A stretch of 50,110 nt of DNA from Acidobacteriota bacterium. Its GTDB lineage: Bacteria; Acidobacteriota; Blastocatellia; RBC074. The notes beneath the pieces were generated by a model. It did not search any database. It worked only from the letters and a program-made list of their open reading frames with translations, and was not told the origin of the DNA. The number at the start of each line of letters is the position of its first letter. Position 1 is the first letter of the stretch. The stretch is from NCBI GenBank assembly GCA_016789605.1, contig JAEUQO010000285.1, positions 1 to 50,110 on the forward strand. Reading direction: 5' to 3'. Made by a program: the position numbers and the translations under genes. Shown piece after piece: positions 17,144 through 26,858 of this stretch.

Positions 17144-18241
17144 TTAGCGGTTACGTTCTTCGTCTACGAAACGTAGCAAACGATTAAGCTCTTGCATTTC
17201 GTTGTCGTTGCGCACGATCTGACCGAGCACTTCGTGTAAGGACATACTGCCCCAGGCCACGGCGCGCTTGACCAGATACGGCGTCGGACTGTGTGGTTCG
17301 GTGCGCAGCAAATATTCGGCGGCTTCGGCCAGACGGCGATATGCTTCGGCGCGACTGCGAATCGGGCCGCCGCTGTAAAACTCGCCGTCCTCCATTTCTT
17401 CCTGCGGCTCTTCGAAATGGCCTTCGCCCAGCGCGTCATAACCGTTCTCATCCTGCCGCACGCGCAAGACTTCAAACACCAGTTGATGAATCGCGCCGAG
17501 CGTGTCTTTGAACTGAAACAGGCTGGGCGCTTGTTTGCCGCACTTTGCATCGAGCAGGTTTTCCAGCACGGCAATCGCGTCAGAGGCATAGCTCAGCTCT
17601 TCGTCCAGGCGCGCATAAAACGCCTTGGGCGTCAGCATCACGCTGTTTTGAAAACGCGCGGTCGTGACTTTGCCTTTGGCTTCGGCCAGTTGCATCGCTT
17701 TGGGATCGCGCCGCGTTTGCTGATCCAGTTGGCAGGCGCTTTCCCAATCGGCCCACGCATAGGCAGGCGCGTTGCCGGTTTGCGGCGCGGTCAGCACGAT
17801 TTGTTTCAGCCTCAGCGTCAGCTTTTCGTTGATCCATTCCAGCGGCGCCAGGCGATATTCCAAATCGTCGCCGTCAAGTTGCGGATGCAAATCGTCCCAG
17901 AATCCGTCGCACAGCGCGCCCAGCAACTTGAAGCCTTCGGCGACGCCTGCAAATCCGTACAAATGCAACCAGGCTTCGAGCAACCAGGCGGCCAGTTGCA
18001 AATCCTTGCTGCGGGTTTCGAGCGCATCCAGACAGAGTTTTTGCACGGCGGGCCAATCGGCGCGCTTCAGGTCAGTCACATAAATGCCCTGACTCAGTTC
18101 GGCGTCGTCTTCGCGACGGGCGGCGCGCACCTGGTCATAGGTGCCTTCGTAACGTAAGGATTCGCCTGCCGGATGTTCGACAGAGATCGGATTGAGCAGC
18201 CGTTCCAAATCAATCCTGAGGTTGGCGGGTTCGCCGGTCAT
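17144..18241 (-). CDS. tssA: T6SS cap/assembly protein TssA
   Basis: 365 residues. The N-terminus carries the ImpA_N domain: LLNPISVEHPAGESLRYEGTYDQVRAARREDD followed by DWPAVQKLCLDALETRSKDLQLAAWLLEAWLHLYGFAG. The C-terminal part is the shorter VasJ-like type with PHSPTPYLVKRAVAWGSMSL. TssA coordinates baseplate docking and tube/sheath growth. The gene lies between tssM (9 bp upstream) and tssB (67 bp downstream). A glutamate-rich linker (FEEPQEEMEDGEF) separates the halves. Confidence 0.92.
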   Translation of the reverse strand: MTGEPANLRIDLERLLNPISVEHPAGESLRYEGTYDQVRAARREDDAELSQGIYVTDLKRADWPAVQKLCLDALETRSKDLQLAAWLLEAWLHLYGFAGVAEGFKLLGALCDGFWDDLHPQLDGDDLEYRLAPLEWINEKLTLRLKQIVLTAPQTGNAPAYAWADWESACQLDQQTRRDPKAMQLAEAKGKVTTARFQNSVMLTPKAFYARLDEELSYASDAIAVLENLLDAKCGKQAPSLFQFKDTLGAIHQLVFEVLRVRQDENGYDALGEGHFEEPQEEMEDGEFYSGGPIRSRAEAYRRLAEAAEYLLRTEPHSPTPYLVKRAVAWGSMSLHEVLGQIVRNDNEMQELNRLLRFVDEERNR

Positions 18242-18250
18242 ACCGAAATC

Positions 18251-21200
18251 CTACCTTTTGATCAACAACCCGCGATCCAGCCGCGGGGCAAACGTCGGAA
18301 AGTACGGCAACGGCAAATTCTCTTTCTTGCCCGGAGCCATCACGGAAACACGAATGAACGCTTTGAGCGGTACACTGGGCGCAGGATTCAGCGTGCGCGC
18401 GCCCGCGTGCGTTTTGACGGTGAACGCCAGCAAATGCGGATCGGGCGCTGCCAGCGGATCGTGATCGGCAACTGGCGCCAGATGTTTGGTCAGCAGCGCC
18501 AACAGCGACCAGCGGTTGGTGAACTCAAACGTGACCGTACGGTCTTGCACTTTGACGTGCGGCGCTTGCCCGGTCAGTTGCGGGGCGTCGGGTGAATCTT
18601 TGGCCCAGCGCAACGACAACCGCAGCGGATCGCCCAACCGCCAACGCAAGGTGCGCACGGCGTCGCGGTTGCGAATGACTTCGCGCCCGACGTCGAATTG
18701 CCATTCGATGATTTGTTGCGCGCCGATTTCGCGGCGCTGATTGACGCGGAATTTGATTTCCAGATCGGCCAGCGGCGGCCCGTTTTTGGTCAGCATCGGC
18801 AACAACAACCCGCGCAAATCTTCCATCTCGGCCAGAAACACGCGCGCCTGTGCGACAGAAACTTCCAGTTCAGTGTGTTTGCCCAAGGCGTCTGGCAGGT
18901 TTTTGCCTGCGTTATCAAACAACCGATAAAACTCTGCGATGGCGTCGGGATCGGCTTCCAAAGTGGGTTGCTCACCCGTCGGACGCGCAAACGGAAAACG
19001 CCCAGCCAGATGCTGTTCAAAGTATTCCTGCAATTCAGCGTATCGGCGGAAGTACGTTTGATCCGTCAACACCTGACAGCGTTGCGCCAGTTGGCGACTC
19101 AGTTGAATGCGTGTGCGCAAAAAGAAATCGCTGCTGCGCGCACTGCCGGGCGACATTTTGGGACACTGCCCCGGCGCGACTTTGTCCATATCCAGCAGGA
19201 TGAAGTTTTCGAGCTGTGCCACGGAACTCGGCACCGTCTTGTCGTACTTGTCCAGTTGCGTGACGATGTCGGGCCAGTTCACGCCGCGTGCGCTGGCATT
19301 TAATTGCGCCAGCGTCGCGCCGTAATTCCGCTTGGTCAGGAAATTGATCAACGGCGCAGCGTATTCGCGCGCTTGCAAGGCGATCTGTGCGCGATAGGTC
19401 GCCAATTGCGCGGTCAGCTCTTCGGTGCTGTTGGCGTCATAGGCCGTCAATGACAGCGGCTGAGAACCATCCCACCAACCAAACCCGTCCTTGTTGCTCA
19501 GATAGAATTTTTCCGTCAGGAAACGTTGATTGACTTTCTCAAGCAAACCGACCGCTTCGCTGGTCACGATCCGGTCGTAATTTGCCGTCAAGCCCAACTG
19601 ATCAAAAATGGCGGCGACCTTGCCCAATTGTTCGTCGGCCTCGCGAAAGCTGCGAATCTCTGCCAGCAACGCATCGCTGCCATCCAACGGCATGCTCTGA
19701 CTATTGGTTTTGGCGCGCCGCAACAACGCTTCCAGGTTTTCTTTCAGTTTGAACGTGGCTTTGTCACTGAGCGTATCGCGCAATTCTTCTGACGGCGTGC
19801 TCAGGGCTTTTTGCTGAAACCCGTCATAGGATTCATACAGCGCAATCGCTTCTTGCAACGGCGCAGGGTCCCACAACAGCATCCGCCCGCCGCTGCGCCG
19901 CACCGGCGCAACCGCTACCGCCGGGAGCATGAATTGTTCTTGCGTCAAATCCTCCAGCGCGCTGCGCAACTCTTGCACGCCCGCGATCAGCGTCAGATCA
20001 CGAAACGGCGAAGTCGCGCCAAATTTCTGACTGGCCAGCCAGGTCAGTTTCGGCGTATTCAACAACTGCTCGGTTTCGAGCACTTCATCCAAATAGCCGA
20101 GCGCATCATTGCGGCGAAACGTTTGCGGCGTGGCGGGCGACAAGGCGCCTTCATACATGCCGTCAATCATCTGTGTCAGTTTTTTGATGCCAGGTTGCGT
20201 GGCCCTGGTCGCCAACTCTCGCCCTTCTGCGTTTGCCAATGCCGCGCGATAAAACCCCGCGCGCCCACCGCTGAAATGTTCCATTTGATGCGGTTGACCC
20301 AGATATTCAAACAAGGCCCGCAACTCATCCAGCGCACCTTCGCCCGGCTGACGGATTTCCTTGTACCGTTCCCGATTGATCCGCAACTGCTCAAATTCCT
20401 GAATGAAATCTGCCGCGTGCAAATAGTCGTTGTCGCTGACCACACGGCGGGTGCGTTCGTCCAGGTCCAGGCGCAAAGATTCGAGCACAATCTGACTGAA
20501 CGCAGGCGTCAGCGCCAGCGTCAAATTTTCGTTGATCGGGCTGAACCACGAACTGGGAATGAACACCGATCCAAACCGGTTGGCGCCGACATCCACCAGA
20601 TGTTTGCGCACGTCATAAGAAATGTCGCGGTACAGTTGCAGCTCATTGGAACGCTGCAAGCGGCTGAGCCCGGAATCAACTTTGGTCAGTGTCAAATCCA
20701 AATTGCGTCCGGTTTCTGCCAATCGGCGCTGGGCAAAAAACAATCCGATGCCGCCAATCAGCAAAAATCCCACCAGCAAAATTTGCAGCACCGCGACCAG
20801 CCGATTTTTGGCCAGCCAGACGCCCGCCAACGGACGCGCCAGTGCCCGTTCGGCAATCGCTTTTTCCAGCACGTGCTGCACAAAGACAGGCTTGGCCGTG
20901 CGTTCCGGTTGTCCCAACCGACCATTGCGCGACACTGCCGCCGCGCTGCCGTCACCGCAAAAATAGATGCCGCGCAAAGCGGGCGCTTGTCGCCACGCTC
21001 CCGGTCTGAACACCTGACTGAGCAACAAACTCAGCGCCGGTTGCAGCGCAAACAACGCATCAGGAAACAAAAACAATTCGTCGGCGTCGCTGGCCGTACC
21101 GGCAGAGGCGAACAATTCCATTTGCAGCCGGTACAGTTGTTCGCGCAATTCCTGAAACGCATCGGGCAACCACGTAGGCGTAAAGGTTGTGTCTACCGAA

Positions 21201-21991
21201 TACGGATTTGACCAGCCCAGCATTTCTTCGCGAAACCGTTCCGGCAACGGCTGGCAAAAATCGCGAAAGCCTTCCAACCGATCGCACTTGGTCACCAACA
21301 CGTATACCGGGAAGGTCAAGCCAAGCATCCGCTGCATGTCTATCAGCCGCTCTTGCCAGCGCAGGGCCAGTTCGCTGACACGCGCGTCCATACCACGATC
21401 AAGCGCATTGCGCGGCAACAGATCGGTGCACGGAATTGCCAGAATCAATCCTTCGATTGGCTGTTCGGGACGAACGCGTACCAATTCGCGCAAAATGCGC
21501 CGCCACTGCTTTTCGCTTTCGACGGCGTCTGTGTCGCCTTCGACTTCCAGCATCACGGCGCGATCAAAGAAAAACCAATTCAGCCCTGTGCGTTGCCCGT
21601 TGTCGTTGCTGCGCTTTTTCTGAGGCAGATTCAAACTGACGCTGGTCAGCAAATCGGTTTTGCCTGCGCCGGGTTCGCCCGCCACCAAATACCAGGGCAA
21701 GCGATACCGGTAATCTCTGACCGGCACGTGCGTTTGCAAAAAGCGCAACGCCTCTTGAAACGAAGCGCGCACACTCGACGCCGACACCGGATATGCCAGC
21801 GCAAGCGGCTTTGCCGCGTCGTCTTGGTTCGGCGTTGGTTCAGCCGTTGGGGTTGCGGCTTGTGCGGCGGGGGCTTTTCGTTTTCGCCGCAACAACAGAT
21901 ACAGGAAGACCGCGACGCCGATGGCCAGCACCAATGTGCCGACCAACAGCACCCACCACCAACCTGAAGTGAAAATCGGCGATCCGCTCAT
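18251..21991 (-). CDS. tssM: T6SS membrane-complex protein TssM (IcmF)
   Basis: 1246 residues, the usual size. One membrane helix lies at residues 11-34 and another near residues 400-418, instead of the three common in IcmF proteins. Between them is the cytoplasmic NTPase-like domain with Walker A GEPGAGKT at residues 105-112 and TKCDRLEGFRDF typical of IcmF. The periplasmic part contains the IcmF-related and TssM C-terminal regions (for example VQDRTVTFEFTNRWSLLALL). It spans the inner membrane and contacts TssJ and TssL. The gene begins 9 bp after tssL. Confidence 0.93.
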   Translation of the reverse strand: MSGSPIFTSGWWWVLLVGTLVLAIGVAVFLYLLLRRKRKAPAAQAATPTAEPTPNQDDAAKPLALAYPVSASSVRASFQEALRFLQTHVPVRDYRYRLPWYLVAGEPGAGKTDLLTSVSLNLPQKKRSNDNGQRTGLNWFFFDRAVMLEVEGDTDAVESEKQWRRILRELVRVRPEQPIEGLILAIPCTDLLPRNALDRGMDARVSELALRWQERLIDMQRMLGLTFPVYVLVTKCDRLEGFRDFCQPLPERFREEMLGWSNPYSVDTTFTPTWLPDAFQELREQLYRLQMELFASAGTASDADELFLFPDALFALQPALSLLLSQVFRPGAWRQAPALRGIYFCGDGSAAAVSRNGRLGQPERTAKPVFVQHVLEKAIAERALARPLAGVWLAKNRLVAVLQILLVGFLLIGGIGLFFAQRRLAETGRNLDLTLTKVDSGLSRLQRSNELQLYRDISYDVRKHLVDVGANRFGSVFIPSSWFSPINENLTLALTPAFSQIVLESLRLDLDERTRRVVSDNDYLHAADFIQEFEQLRINRERYKEIRQPGEGALDELRALFEYLGQPHQMEHFSGGRAGFYRAALANAEGRELATRATQPGIKKLTQMIDGMYEGALSPATPQTFRRNDALGYLDEVLETEQLLNTPKLTWLASQKFGATSPFRDLTLIAGVQELRSALEDLTQEQFMLPAVAVAPVRRSGGRMLLWDPAPLQEAIALYESYDGFQQKALSTPSEELRDTLSDKATFKLKENLEALLRRAKTNSQSMPLDGSDALLAEIRSFREADEQLGKVAAIFDQLGLTANYDRIVTSEAVGLLEKVNQRFLTEKFYLSNKDGFGWWDGSQPLSLTAYDANSTEELTAQLATYRAQIALQAREYAAPLINFLTKRNYGATLAQLNASARGVNWPDIVTQLDKYDKTVPSSVAQLENFILLDMDKVAPGQCPKMSPGSARSSDFFLRTRIQLSRQLAQRCQVLTDQTYFRRYAELQEYFEQHLAGRFPFARPTGEQPTLEADPDAIAEFYRLFDNAGKNLPDALGKHTELEVSVAQARVFLAEMEDLRGLLLPMLTKNGPPLADLEIKFRVNQRREIGAQQIIEWQFDVGREVIRNRDAVRTLRWRLGDPLRLSLRWAKDSPDAPQLTGQAPHVKVQDRTVTFEFTNRWSLLALLTKHLAPVADHDPLAAPDPHLLAFTVKTHAGARTLNPAPSVPLKAFIRVSVMAPGKKENLPLPYFPTFAPRLDRGLLIKR

Positions 21992-22000
21992 ACGTTCCGA

Positions 22001-22894
22001 TTACTGACGCGGCTCTCTGGCCCCGCCCCCTTCCGTCACGCGCTTCAGCGTCGCAGCGTTTTCTTTGACCTGTTCGGTTTTCTTTTCCAGCGGCCTGACC
22101 ATATTCGTCCACAGCAAATGCTGAACGCCCAGATACACCAGCACGACCAGACACAGCGCCGTCAGCCAGACATTGACGCGCGGCAACCGGCGGCGTGGCT
22201 TTTCCTGCAAGGTGTAAAGATATGCGTCCGGGCACAAGTGCGGCTTTTCATCGAGTTCCGGCGAACGCTGAAAGATGAAAAAGAACAATTGCCGACGATA
22301 GTTGGCGATTTGGCCTTTGTCATCGCGCCCCTGAAACTTGCCGCGAAAGCCCAACGACAAGGCCAGCAAATAAACACAAGCCAATTCGCGCGTCGCCGGG
22401 TCTTGTTCGCGCAACAATTGATCCAGCCGCTGAAAGAACACCTGTCCGGCGGCGTGCGTGTGAAACATCTGGGTTTCGAGCAAATTCGCCAGCCAGGCAT
22501 CGCGCCCCGGCCATTCGCGCAGCACGAAATATTCATCGGCCAAAGCGACCATCACGTATCGCGCTTCGCGGTAAAACTCTGTGTTTTCGACTTGGGCAGA
22601 GCTCATTTGCTCTTCCAGAAACAGCAGCAACTGTTGCTGGATCGCCTGGCATTGTGAATGACGGCCCGGTTCGGTCACCGCCACAGAACTGGCGCGCGTC
22701 GCCAGCGCCGTTTCGCCCACCGGTTCGGGCGCAGCAACAGCAGGCGCAACGTTTTCGCCTACGGCATTGACCGCTACCGGCGTGGCGTTTTCGTTGAGCT
22801 TGCGCTCTTGTTCCAACACCTGGCGATAGAACTCGCGAAAATGGAGCAACAATAGTGGAGAGCTTTCAGGCAGGTATTTATTGGTGGCTCTCAT
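22001..22894 (-). CDS. tssL: T6SS membrane-complex protein TssL (DotU)
   Basis: About 297 residues; ATGs at 22903 and 22894 and a TTG at 22912 are all in frame, and 22894 has the best (weak) GGGA spacing. The DotU domain is shown by LLLHFREFYRQVL, EFYREARYVMVALADEYFV, FFQRLDQLL and CVYLLALSLGFRGKFQG. One C-terminal membrane helix follows (LTALCLVVLVYLGVQHLLW). No peptidoglycan-binding extension is present, so the separate SPOR protein may supply wall anchoring. It is the first gene of the minus-strand operon; a promoter should lie in the 590 bp to its right. Confidence 0.9.
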   Translation of the reverse strand: MRATNKYLPESSPLLLLHFREFYRQVLEQERKLNENATPVAVNAVGENVAPAVAAPEPVGETALATRASSVAVTEPGRHSQCQAIQQQLLLFLEEQMSSAQVENTEFYREARYVMVALADEYFVLREWPGRDAWLANLLETQMFHTHAAGQVFFQRLDQLLREQDPATRELACVYLLALSLGFRGKFQGRDDKGQIANYRRQLFFFIFQRSPELDEKPHLCPDAYLYTLQEKPRRRLPRVNVWLTALCLVVLVYLGVQHLLWTNMVRPLEKKTEQVKENAATLKRVTEGGGAREPRQ

Positions 22895-23484
22895 AGCAAA
22901 CATCCCGGGCAAAGTGATTCATCATCCCACCGATCATTGACACACCACGACCATACAAAGACAGAACGACCTGGGCAAAACAGTTGTGTCCCGGTCGCCT
23001 TCAGCAGACGGCAGAAAGTCCGCTGAACACAGCCGTCAGGCACGCCGTGAACCAAGAGATCAGCCGCGACCGGTCAACAATCGCGCATGAACACGCGTGC
23101 CGGTCAGCGCGTAATCGCGCTCACCTGACAAAATTCAATGTGTAGCTGGAAAATGACAGAAAACAGAACCGCGCGAGAATATGTACGCATATTCCCCGGA
23201 TCGTTGCGAGAAATGTTCTTTTCAGGCAGGAAAACATTTCTGAAGTGGGCTGAGCCCAAACCACCGACTCAGCCAAAGAACGACACCAACGCGACCGTCA
23301 AAGACACTCGCGCACACCGGACAAAGACTTCACTGTTGAGAACGAATTGTTTAGGAATGTACTGCGTGTATTCCACCACTTGCAGACGATGCATAATTAG
23401 CACGGCCTCTATCACCTGTCAATTTCCTTGACCAGAAGGCCCGCAGATTCTGCGCCTGTTCGCGGCAAGCCCGCTGATCAATCC
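22895..23484. other. intergenic region between tssL and cas6
   Basis: No convincing gene. Both flanking genes read leftwards, so this space should hold the T6SS operon promoter. Inverted repeats occur at 23177-23194 and 23209-23241, and a short GGGCTGAGCCC palindrome follows near 23247. No clear -35/-10 pair was picked. Confidence 0.6.
23177..23241. promoter_or_regulatory. pair of inverted repeats, possible operator or terminator
   Basis: GAATATG-TACG-CATATTC (23177-23194) and AGAAATGTT...AACATTTCT (23209-23241, 15-base loop) are adjacent inverted repeats. The first looks like a dimeric regulator site, the second could be a hairpin. Function unproven. Confidence 0.35.
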
Positions 23485-24312
23485 TTACACGCGATACAGG
23501 ATTTTGGTTGTCGAATGCGCCCCACTGGCTTGCACCATGCCAAATCCCTTTGAATTCCCTTCACCGAACCCGCATTCCCACCCCAGCCGCAACAACGCCG
23601 GTGGAGCCGTCACCACAAACGGCGCTTGCCAGCTCTTGATCTTCGTTCCTTTGTACGATTCCAACCGCGAGACGCGTTGCACACCGCCACGCTGTTCGAT
23701 GTATTGCCAATCAAACTCAAAGCGCAACAGATCAGCATCTATCTCTTTGCCCGTCCAGACGCGAAACTTGTGACAGAGGTTTTTACACACGTGTAACCCA
23801 AACCGTGGATCATCCGCACGCAAATATTGTTTCTCGGTATTGCCCGGCTCGCTGACCGAAACCGTCAGTGGAGACAATGTTGTAAAGCGTATCTTGCCGG
23901 TAAACTGCGGCGACAGGATTTCTTCGATCTGCACGACCATGAACCGTGTCACGTGTCGTTGATCGCCGATGGTGACGACTTGTTGGCTAATCAATCCATT
24001 GGCCAACGCACGCAGAAAATTCTCTTCGGGCGAAGCGACTTGCCAGCTCACTCGTCCGCCGCGAAACCAGACTTGTTCATCTCGCCCTTTGTCGAGCAAC
24101 GTGTCCGGCAGGTAGGGTTTGGAAAAGACAAAGAACTTAAACGCGGCGCGCGCTTTCGCCGCGTCTTGCTGGTAGCCTTGCTCGTGCAGGAACGCGGCAT
24201 ATTCCGGTGCGATGAGGCTGACTGACCGATAGATCAACGCGGCGAGCGGAACATGATCGAGCGGCAACGAAGCCGGATCATCTAATGGCATTAGACTGAT
24301 TTTGATTCGCAT
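23485..24312 (-). CDS. cas6: CRISPR pre-crRNA endoribonuclease Cas6
   Basis: 275 residues. It begins MRIKISLMPLDD, and near the C-terminus shows the glycine-rich RNA-binding loop GFGEGNSKGFGMV typical of Cas6 RAMP proteins; the region around GKIRFTTLSPL matches the second RRM. Cas6 cuts pre-crRNA inside the repeat, leaving an 8-nt 5' tag; here the tag would be ATTGAAAC, the 3' end of the repeat at 48744-50105. The active residues are not obvious; His residues near the N-terminus (H20, H43) are candidates. It is on the strand opposite the rest of the cas genes, 1.27 kb away, so it has its own promoter. Confidence 0.85.
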   Translation of the reverse strand: MRIKISLMPLDDPASLPLDHVPLAALIYRSVSLIAPEYAAFLHEQGYQQDAAKARAAFKFFVFSKPYLPDTLLDKGRDEQVWFRGGRVSWQVASPEENFLRALANGLISQQVVTIGDQRHVTRFMVVQIEEILSPQFTGKIRFTTLSPLTVSVSEPGNTEKQYLRADDPRFGLHVCKNLCHKFRVWTGKEIDADLLRFEFDWQYIEQRGGVQRVSRLESYKGTKIKSWQAPFVVTAPPALLRLGWECGFGEGNSKGFGMVQASGAHSTTKILYRV

Positions 24313-24457
24313 GGCTGCGGATTGTAGGAGAGCCTCTGTGAATTTGCCACAGGTTTAGTCACCGATGTAACGCAATGGCAGAGCAAGTAAAGCGTTTGAT
24401 AGGTTCTTCGCCCCGGCTTGGCAGTGTCTTCGTCTCGGTAGGGACGGGGTGAACTTA

Positions 24458-24518
24458 GCGCGGCGTTTCAACGCCGCGGAGCCAAGTTTTTCTCCGGCAG
24501 CGTCCTGTCAGGACGCTT
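24458..24518. repeat. two GC-rich hairpins
   Basis: GCGGCGTTTCAACGCCGC (about 24460-24478) and GCGTCCTGTCAGGACGC (about 24500-24516) are near-perfect palindromes resembling REP or terminator stems. Confidence 0.55.
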
Positions 24519-24600
24519 GAATCATGTTCCGGCGGAAACTCAAGCGTCCCTACTGTTTTTCCCGGCAATGAACTCTTGTCATTACCCAAATCTTTTCACT

Positions 24601-24820
24601 TCCTGAAATCCCACCAGCGGAAGCTGGTGGATTGTTCAAATCCCACCTACAAAAGCCTGCCACATTCTGAAATCCCACCAGCGGAAGCTGGTGGATTGTT
24701 TAAATCCGACCTACAAAAGGCTGCCACGTTCTGAAATCCCACCAGCGGAAGCTGGTGGATTGTTCAAATCCGACCTAAGCCGCCACGTTCCCGAATCCCA
24801 TCAGCTTCCGTTGGTGGGAT
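24601..24820. repeat. tandem array of 64-bp hairpin units
   Basis: GAAATCCCACCAGCGGAAGC recurs at 24605, 24669 and 24733 (period 64), each followed by TGGTGGATTGTT; CCACCAGC/GCTGGTGG forms a stem in each. A fourth, diverged unit at 24793 has the arm sequence flipped (CATCAGCTTCCGTTGGTGGG). Confidence 0.85.
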
Positions 24821-24982
24821 TCGGGAGCTGCGAAACTCAAAAGCTTTGGGTACTGACAAGCAGTGAACCGCCCGGCCAATACCAACCACCGGGACAAAAA
24901 CCAAGTCCCCCCCAATGTTCGACTCTTTAGCGCGGAACCTCAGTGAGTCAAAGAACGCGACGCAAGAAAGTGGAACAGGACA

Positions 24983-25059
24983 CCAGGAGCGCGAGCGTCC
25001 CGCTCGCCAAAATAAAAAGACGCGAAGCTTCCTTTTTTCTCCTTTTGCGTAGACCCTGT
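24983..25059 (+). repeat. palindromic dispersed repeat, family B copy 1
   Basis: Core GGAGCGCGAGCGTCCCGCTCGC followed by an A-rich spacer and GAAGCTTCCTTTTTTCTCC. Related copies lie at 42653-42703 (inverted) and 47624-47713. Confidence 0.75.
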
Positions 25060-25577
25060 CCGCAATAAAGAGTGTCATCAAAAGCGAGACGCAAAGCTGT
25101 CGCATGAATTGACCTCGTCGGCGTCTGGCGCTCCCGGAGGGATAACGGAGATTCGCCGGTGATGAAGTCACCGAAAGGGCGCGGAGGAAGAAACACCTAA
25201 CCTGCAATGGTCGGCATCCGTTCAGGGCGCGAAGTCGCAATTGACTGATTGCTGGTGGTTGCCCTTCCGGCGAATTTCCCCTGTTCCTTCGGGGCAAAAC
25301 CTGAGCCTCACGGTTGATTCTTTCGGAAATGAAAAACCACGTTGACGACCAATTTGTTTCCTCGTAGACTGCGCGGCGTTGGCAAACTGCCAATTGCCAG
25401 CACCTTCAAAAGCACACTGATGAAAACACACAGAGCCAGCCACACAGCCCCGTAGGCATCGGCGATTCTTGACAAACACCCGGGCGCAACCCTCTGCACA
25501 CACGCCCAAACCGCAACTCTCCGCAGAGTGCCAGCCGTACCGCACTCTCAAATTTCAACTAGCGTAATTCCCTAACA

Positions 25578-26849
25578 ATGCCATCGGTGAGCAAGATGCC
25601 AGAGAACCCAATTCCATCTGATTTGAGATGCGATCATCTGTTTTTACTGGTTGGCACGAATCCTTTACCGGATTGGGTGGCGGCAAAATTGTTGTTGCGA
25701 GATGGTGGAAAGCTTTGGCTTGTGCATTCACAAACCACCAACGAAGTTGCTATCAGATTGGCAAACTATTCCACCCAGAACAAGTTGTGTCAGCCGCAGT
25801 TCGTTCCGGTCGCAAATCCTTGGGATTTTGATTCAGTGAGAACTGCGCTTGAGGCCGTGCTGGACAGCCAACAGTTTGATTCCGTTGGATTGAATTACAC
25901 CGGTGGAACCAAAGTGATGTCGGTACATGCACATCGCGTCTTCGCCAATCGGTTTCCCCAAAAGGCAATTCTCAGTTACCTAGAAGCGCCATACTGCTTG
26001 ATGCACTTTGAGCCGGTCGAGCCGGGTTACCCTCGTGGCTACAAAATTCCCGTAGGAACGTTGGACGCAGTTAAGTTTGACTTTAAAGAACTGGCGCGTT
26101 TGCACGAGGACTTCCAGAGAATCCACCCGAAAGATAAGGTTAAGGCATGGGCCATTGCCGAAATGGTGCGTGATGTTCATCAAACGTTCAACGGGCAATT
26201 GGCGTGGCGCAAAGATTGCGACGCTTACCTGCGACGCCGGGAGAACCGCAACAAATTCAAATCTCCTGCTGAGTTGCAGACGCAGCCGATTCCCTGCGCC
26301 CACTCCTTTCCGCGTCTTGCGGAAGCCCTGCTGCGGAGGCCCGCGACAGGTACAAATACTTTGCTCGATGTCGTCAATGCGTCCGATGGTCAATTTCGCA
26401 ACGTGACGGAGTTGGCTGAATGGTTGGATGGCAAATGGCTGGAGCATTTGGTGCTCGGCCTTTTGCTTGAGCATCAAGAGACATACGGCATTCACAGCAT
26501 CGGCAGTAATATCGAACCATCGCTGGAATCCGAAGAAGACTCGAAGAGATACAAAATCCAATTCGAGATAGACGTGGCAGCCATGCGCGGCTACCAGTTG
26601 CACGCCATCTCTTGTTACAGCGGCAGCACCGAAGCGACTTGTAAGCTGAAGTTGTTCGAGGTGTTCACCCGCGCGCGCCAACTCGGCGGCGATGAGGCGC
26701 GCGCGGCACTGGTTTGTAATGTGGACGATGCGCGCAAAGTTGAAAAACAGGCTGGCGAAGTCTGGGACATCAAAGATCGTGTGAAAGTATTTGGCAGAGC
26801 CGATCTGAAAAATCTCGGTGACCGCTTGAAGGACTGGTTTGTGCAATAG
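25578..26849 (+). CDS. CARF-domain PD-(D/E)xK-type nuclease (Card1/Can2-like effector)
   Basis: 423 residues. Residues 19-140 form a CARF domain: HLFLLVGTNPLP at strand 1 and NYTGGTKVMSVHAHR (106-120), the ligand-binding motif of DUF1887-type CARF proteins. The C-terminal part looks like a restriction-endonuclease fold: KWLEHLVLGLL with E289, FEIDVAAM with D332, then ISCYSGS followed by CKLKLFEVFTRARQLGG. The usual Lys of the ECK-type motif is replaced (SCYS), and K356 or K358 on the next helix may take its place. It should be switched on by cyclic oligoadenylate made by Cas10, encoded 9 bp downstream. An ATG at 25596 is an alternative start with a slightly better ribosome site. Confidence 0.8.
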   Translation: MPSVSKMPENPIPSDLRCDHLFLLVGTNPLPDWVAAKLLLRDGGKLWLVHSQTTNEVAIRLANYSTQNKLCQPQFVPVANPWDFDSVRTALEAVLDSQQFDSVGLNYTGGTKVMSVHAHRVFANRFPQKAILSYLEAPYCLMHFEPVEPGYPRGYKIPVGTLDAVKFDFKELARLHEDFQRIHPKDKVKAWAIAEMVRDVHQTFNGQLAWRKDCDAYLRRRENRNKFKSPAELQTQPIPCAHSFPRLAEALLRRPATGTNTLLDVVNASDGQFRNVTELAEWLDGKWLEHLVLGLLLEHQETYGIHSIGSNIEPSLESEEDSKRYKIQFEIDVAAMRGYQLHAISCYSGSTEATCKLKLFEVFTRARQLGGDEARAALVCNVDDARKVEKQAGEVWDIKDRVKVFGRADLKNLGDRLKDWFVQ

Positions 26850-26858
26850 GAGCAGACA

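Larger units (their letters stand above)
24313..25577. other. 1.27-kb repeat-rich divergent intergenic region
   Basis: No supported gene. It separates minus-strand cas6 from the plus-strand cas10 operon, so both promoters should lie here; a TTGACA at 25469-25474 has no good -10 partner. It contains hairpins at 24458-24518, a tandem array at 24601-24820 and a family B palindrome at 24983-25059, and looks like a landing zone for small repeats. Confidence 0.7.

Noticed and set aside
19811..21211. Long plus-strand frame opposite tssM
   Set aside because: Composition is a Gln/Arg-rich shadow of the strongly conserved tssM reading frame.
8199..22894. Extracellular contractile injection system instead of T6SS
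   Set aside because: TssM, TssL, TssA and Hcp are clearly present, which define a membrane-anchored T6SS; only the DUF4157 gene points to eCIS.
24691..25551. Small frames in the cas6-cas10 gap
   Set aside because: They read through hairpin repeats and a family B element and lack ribosome sites.
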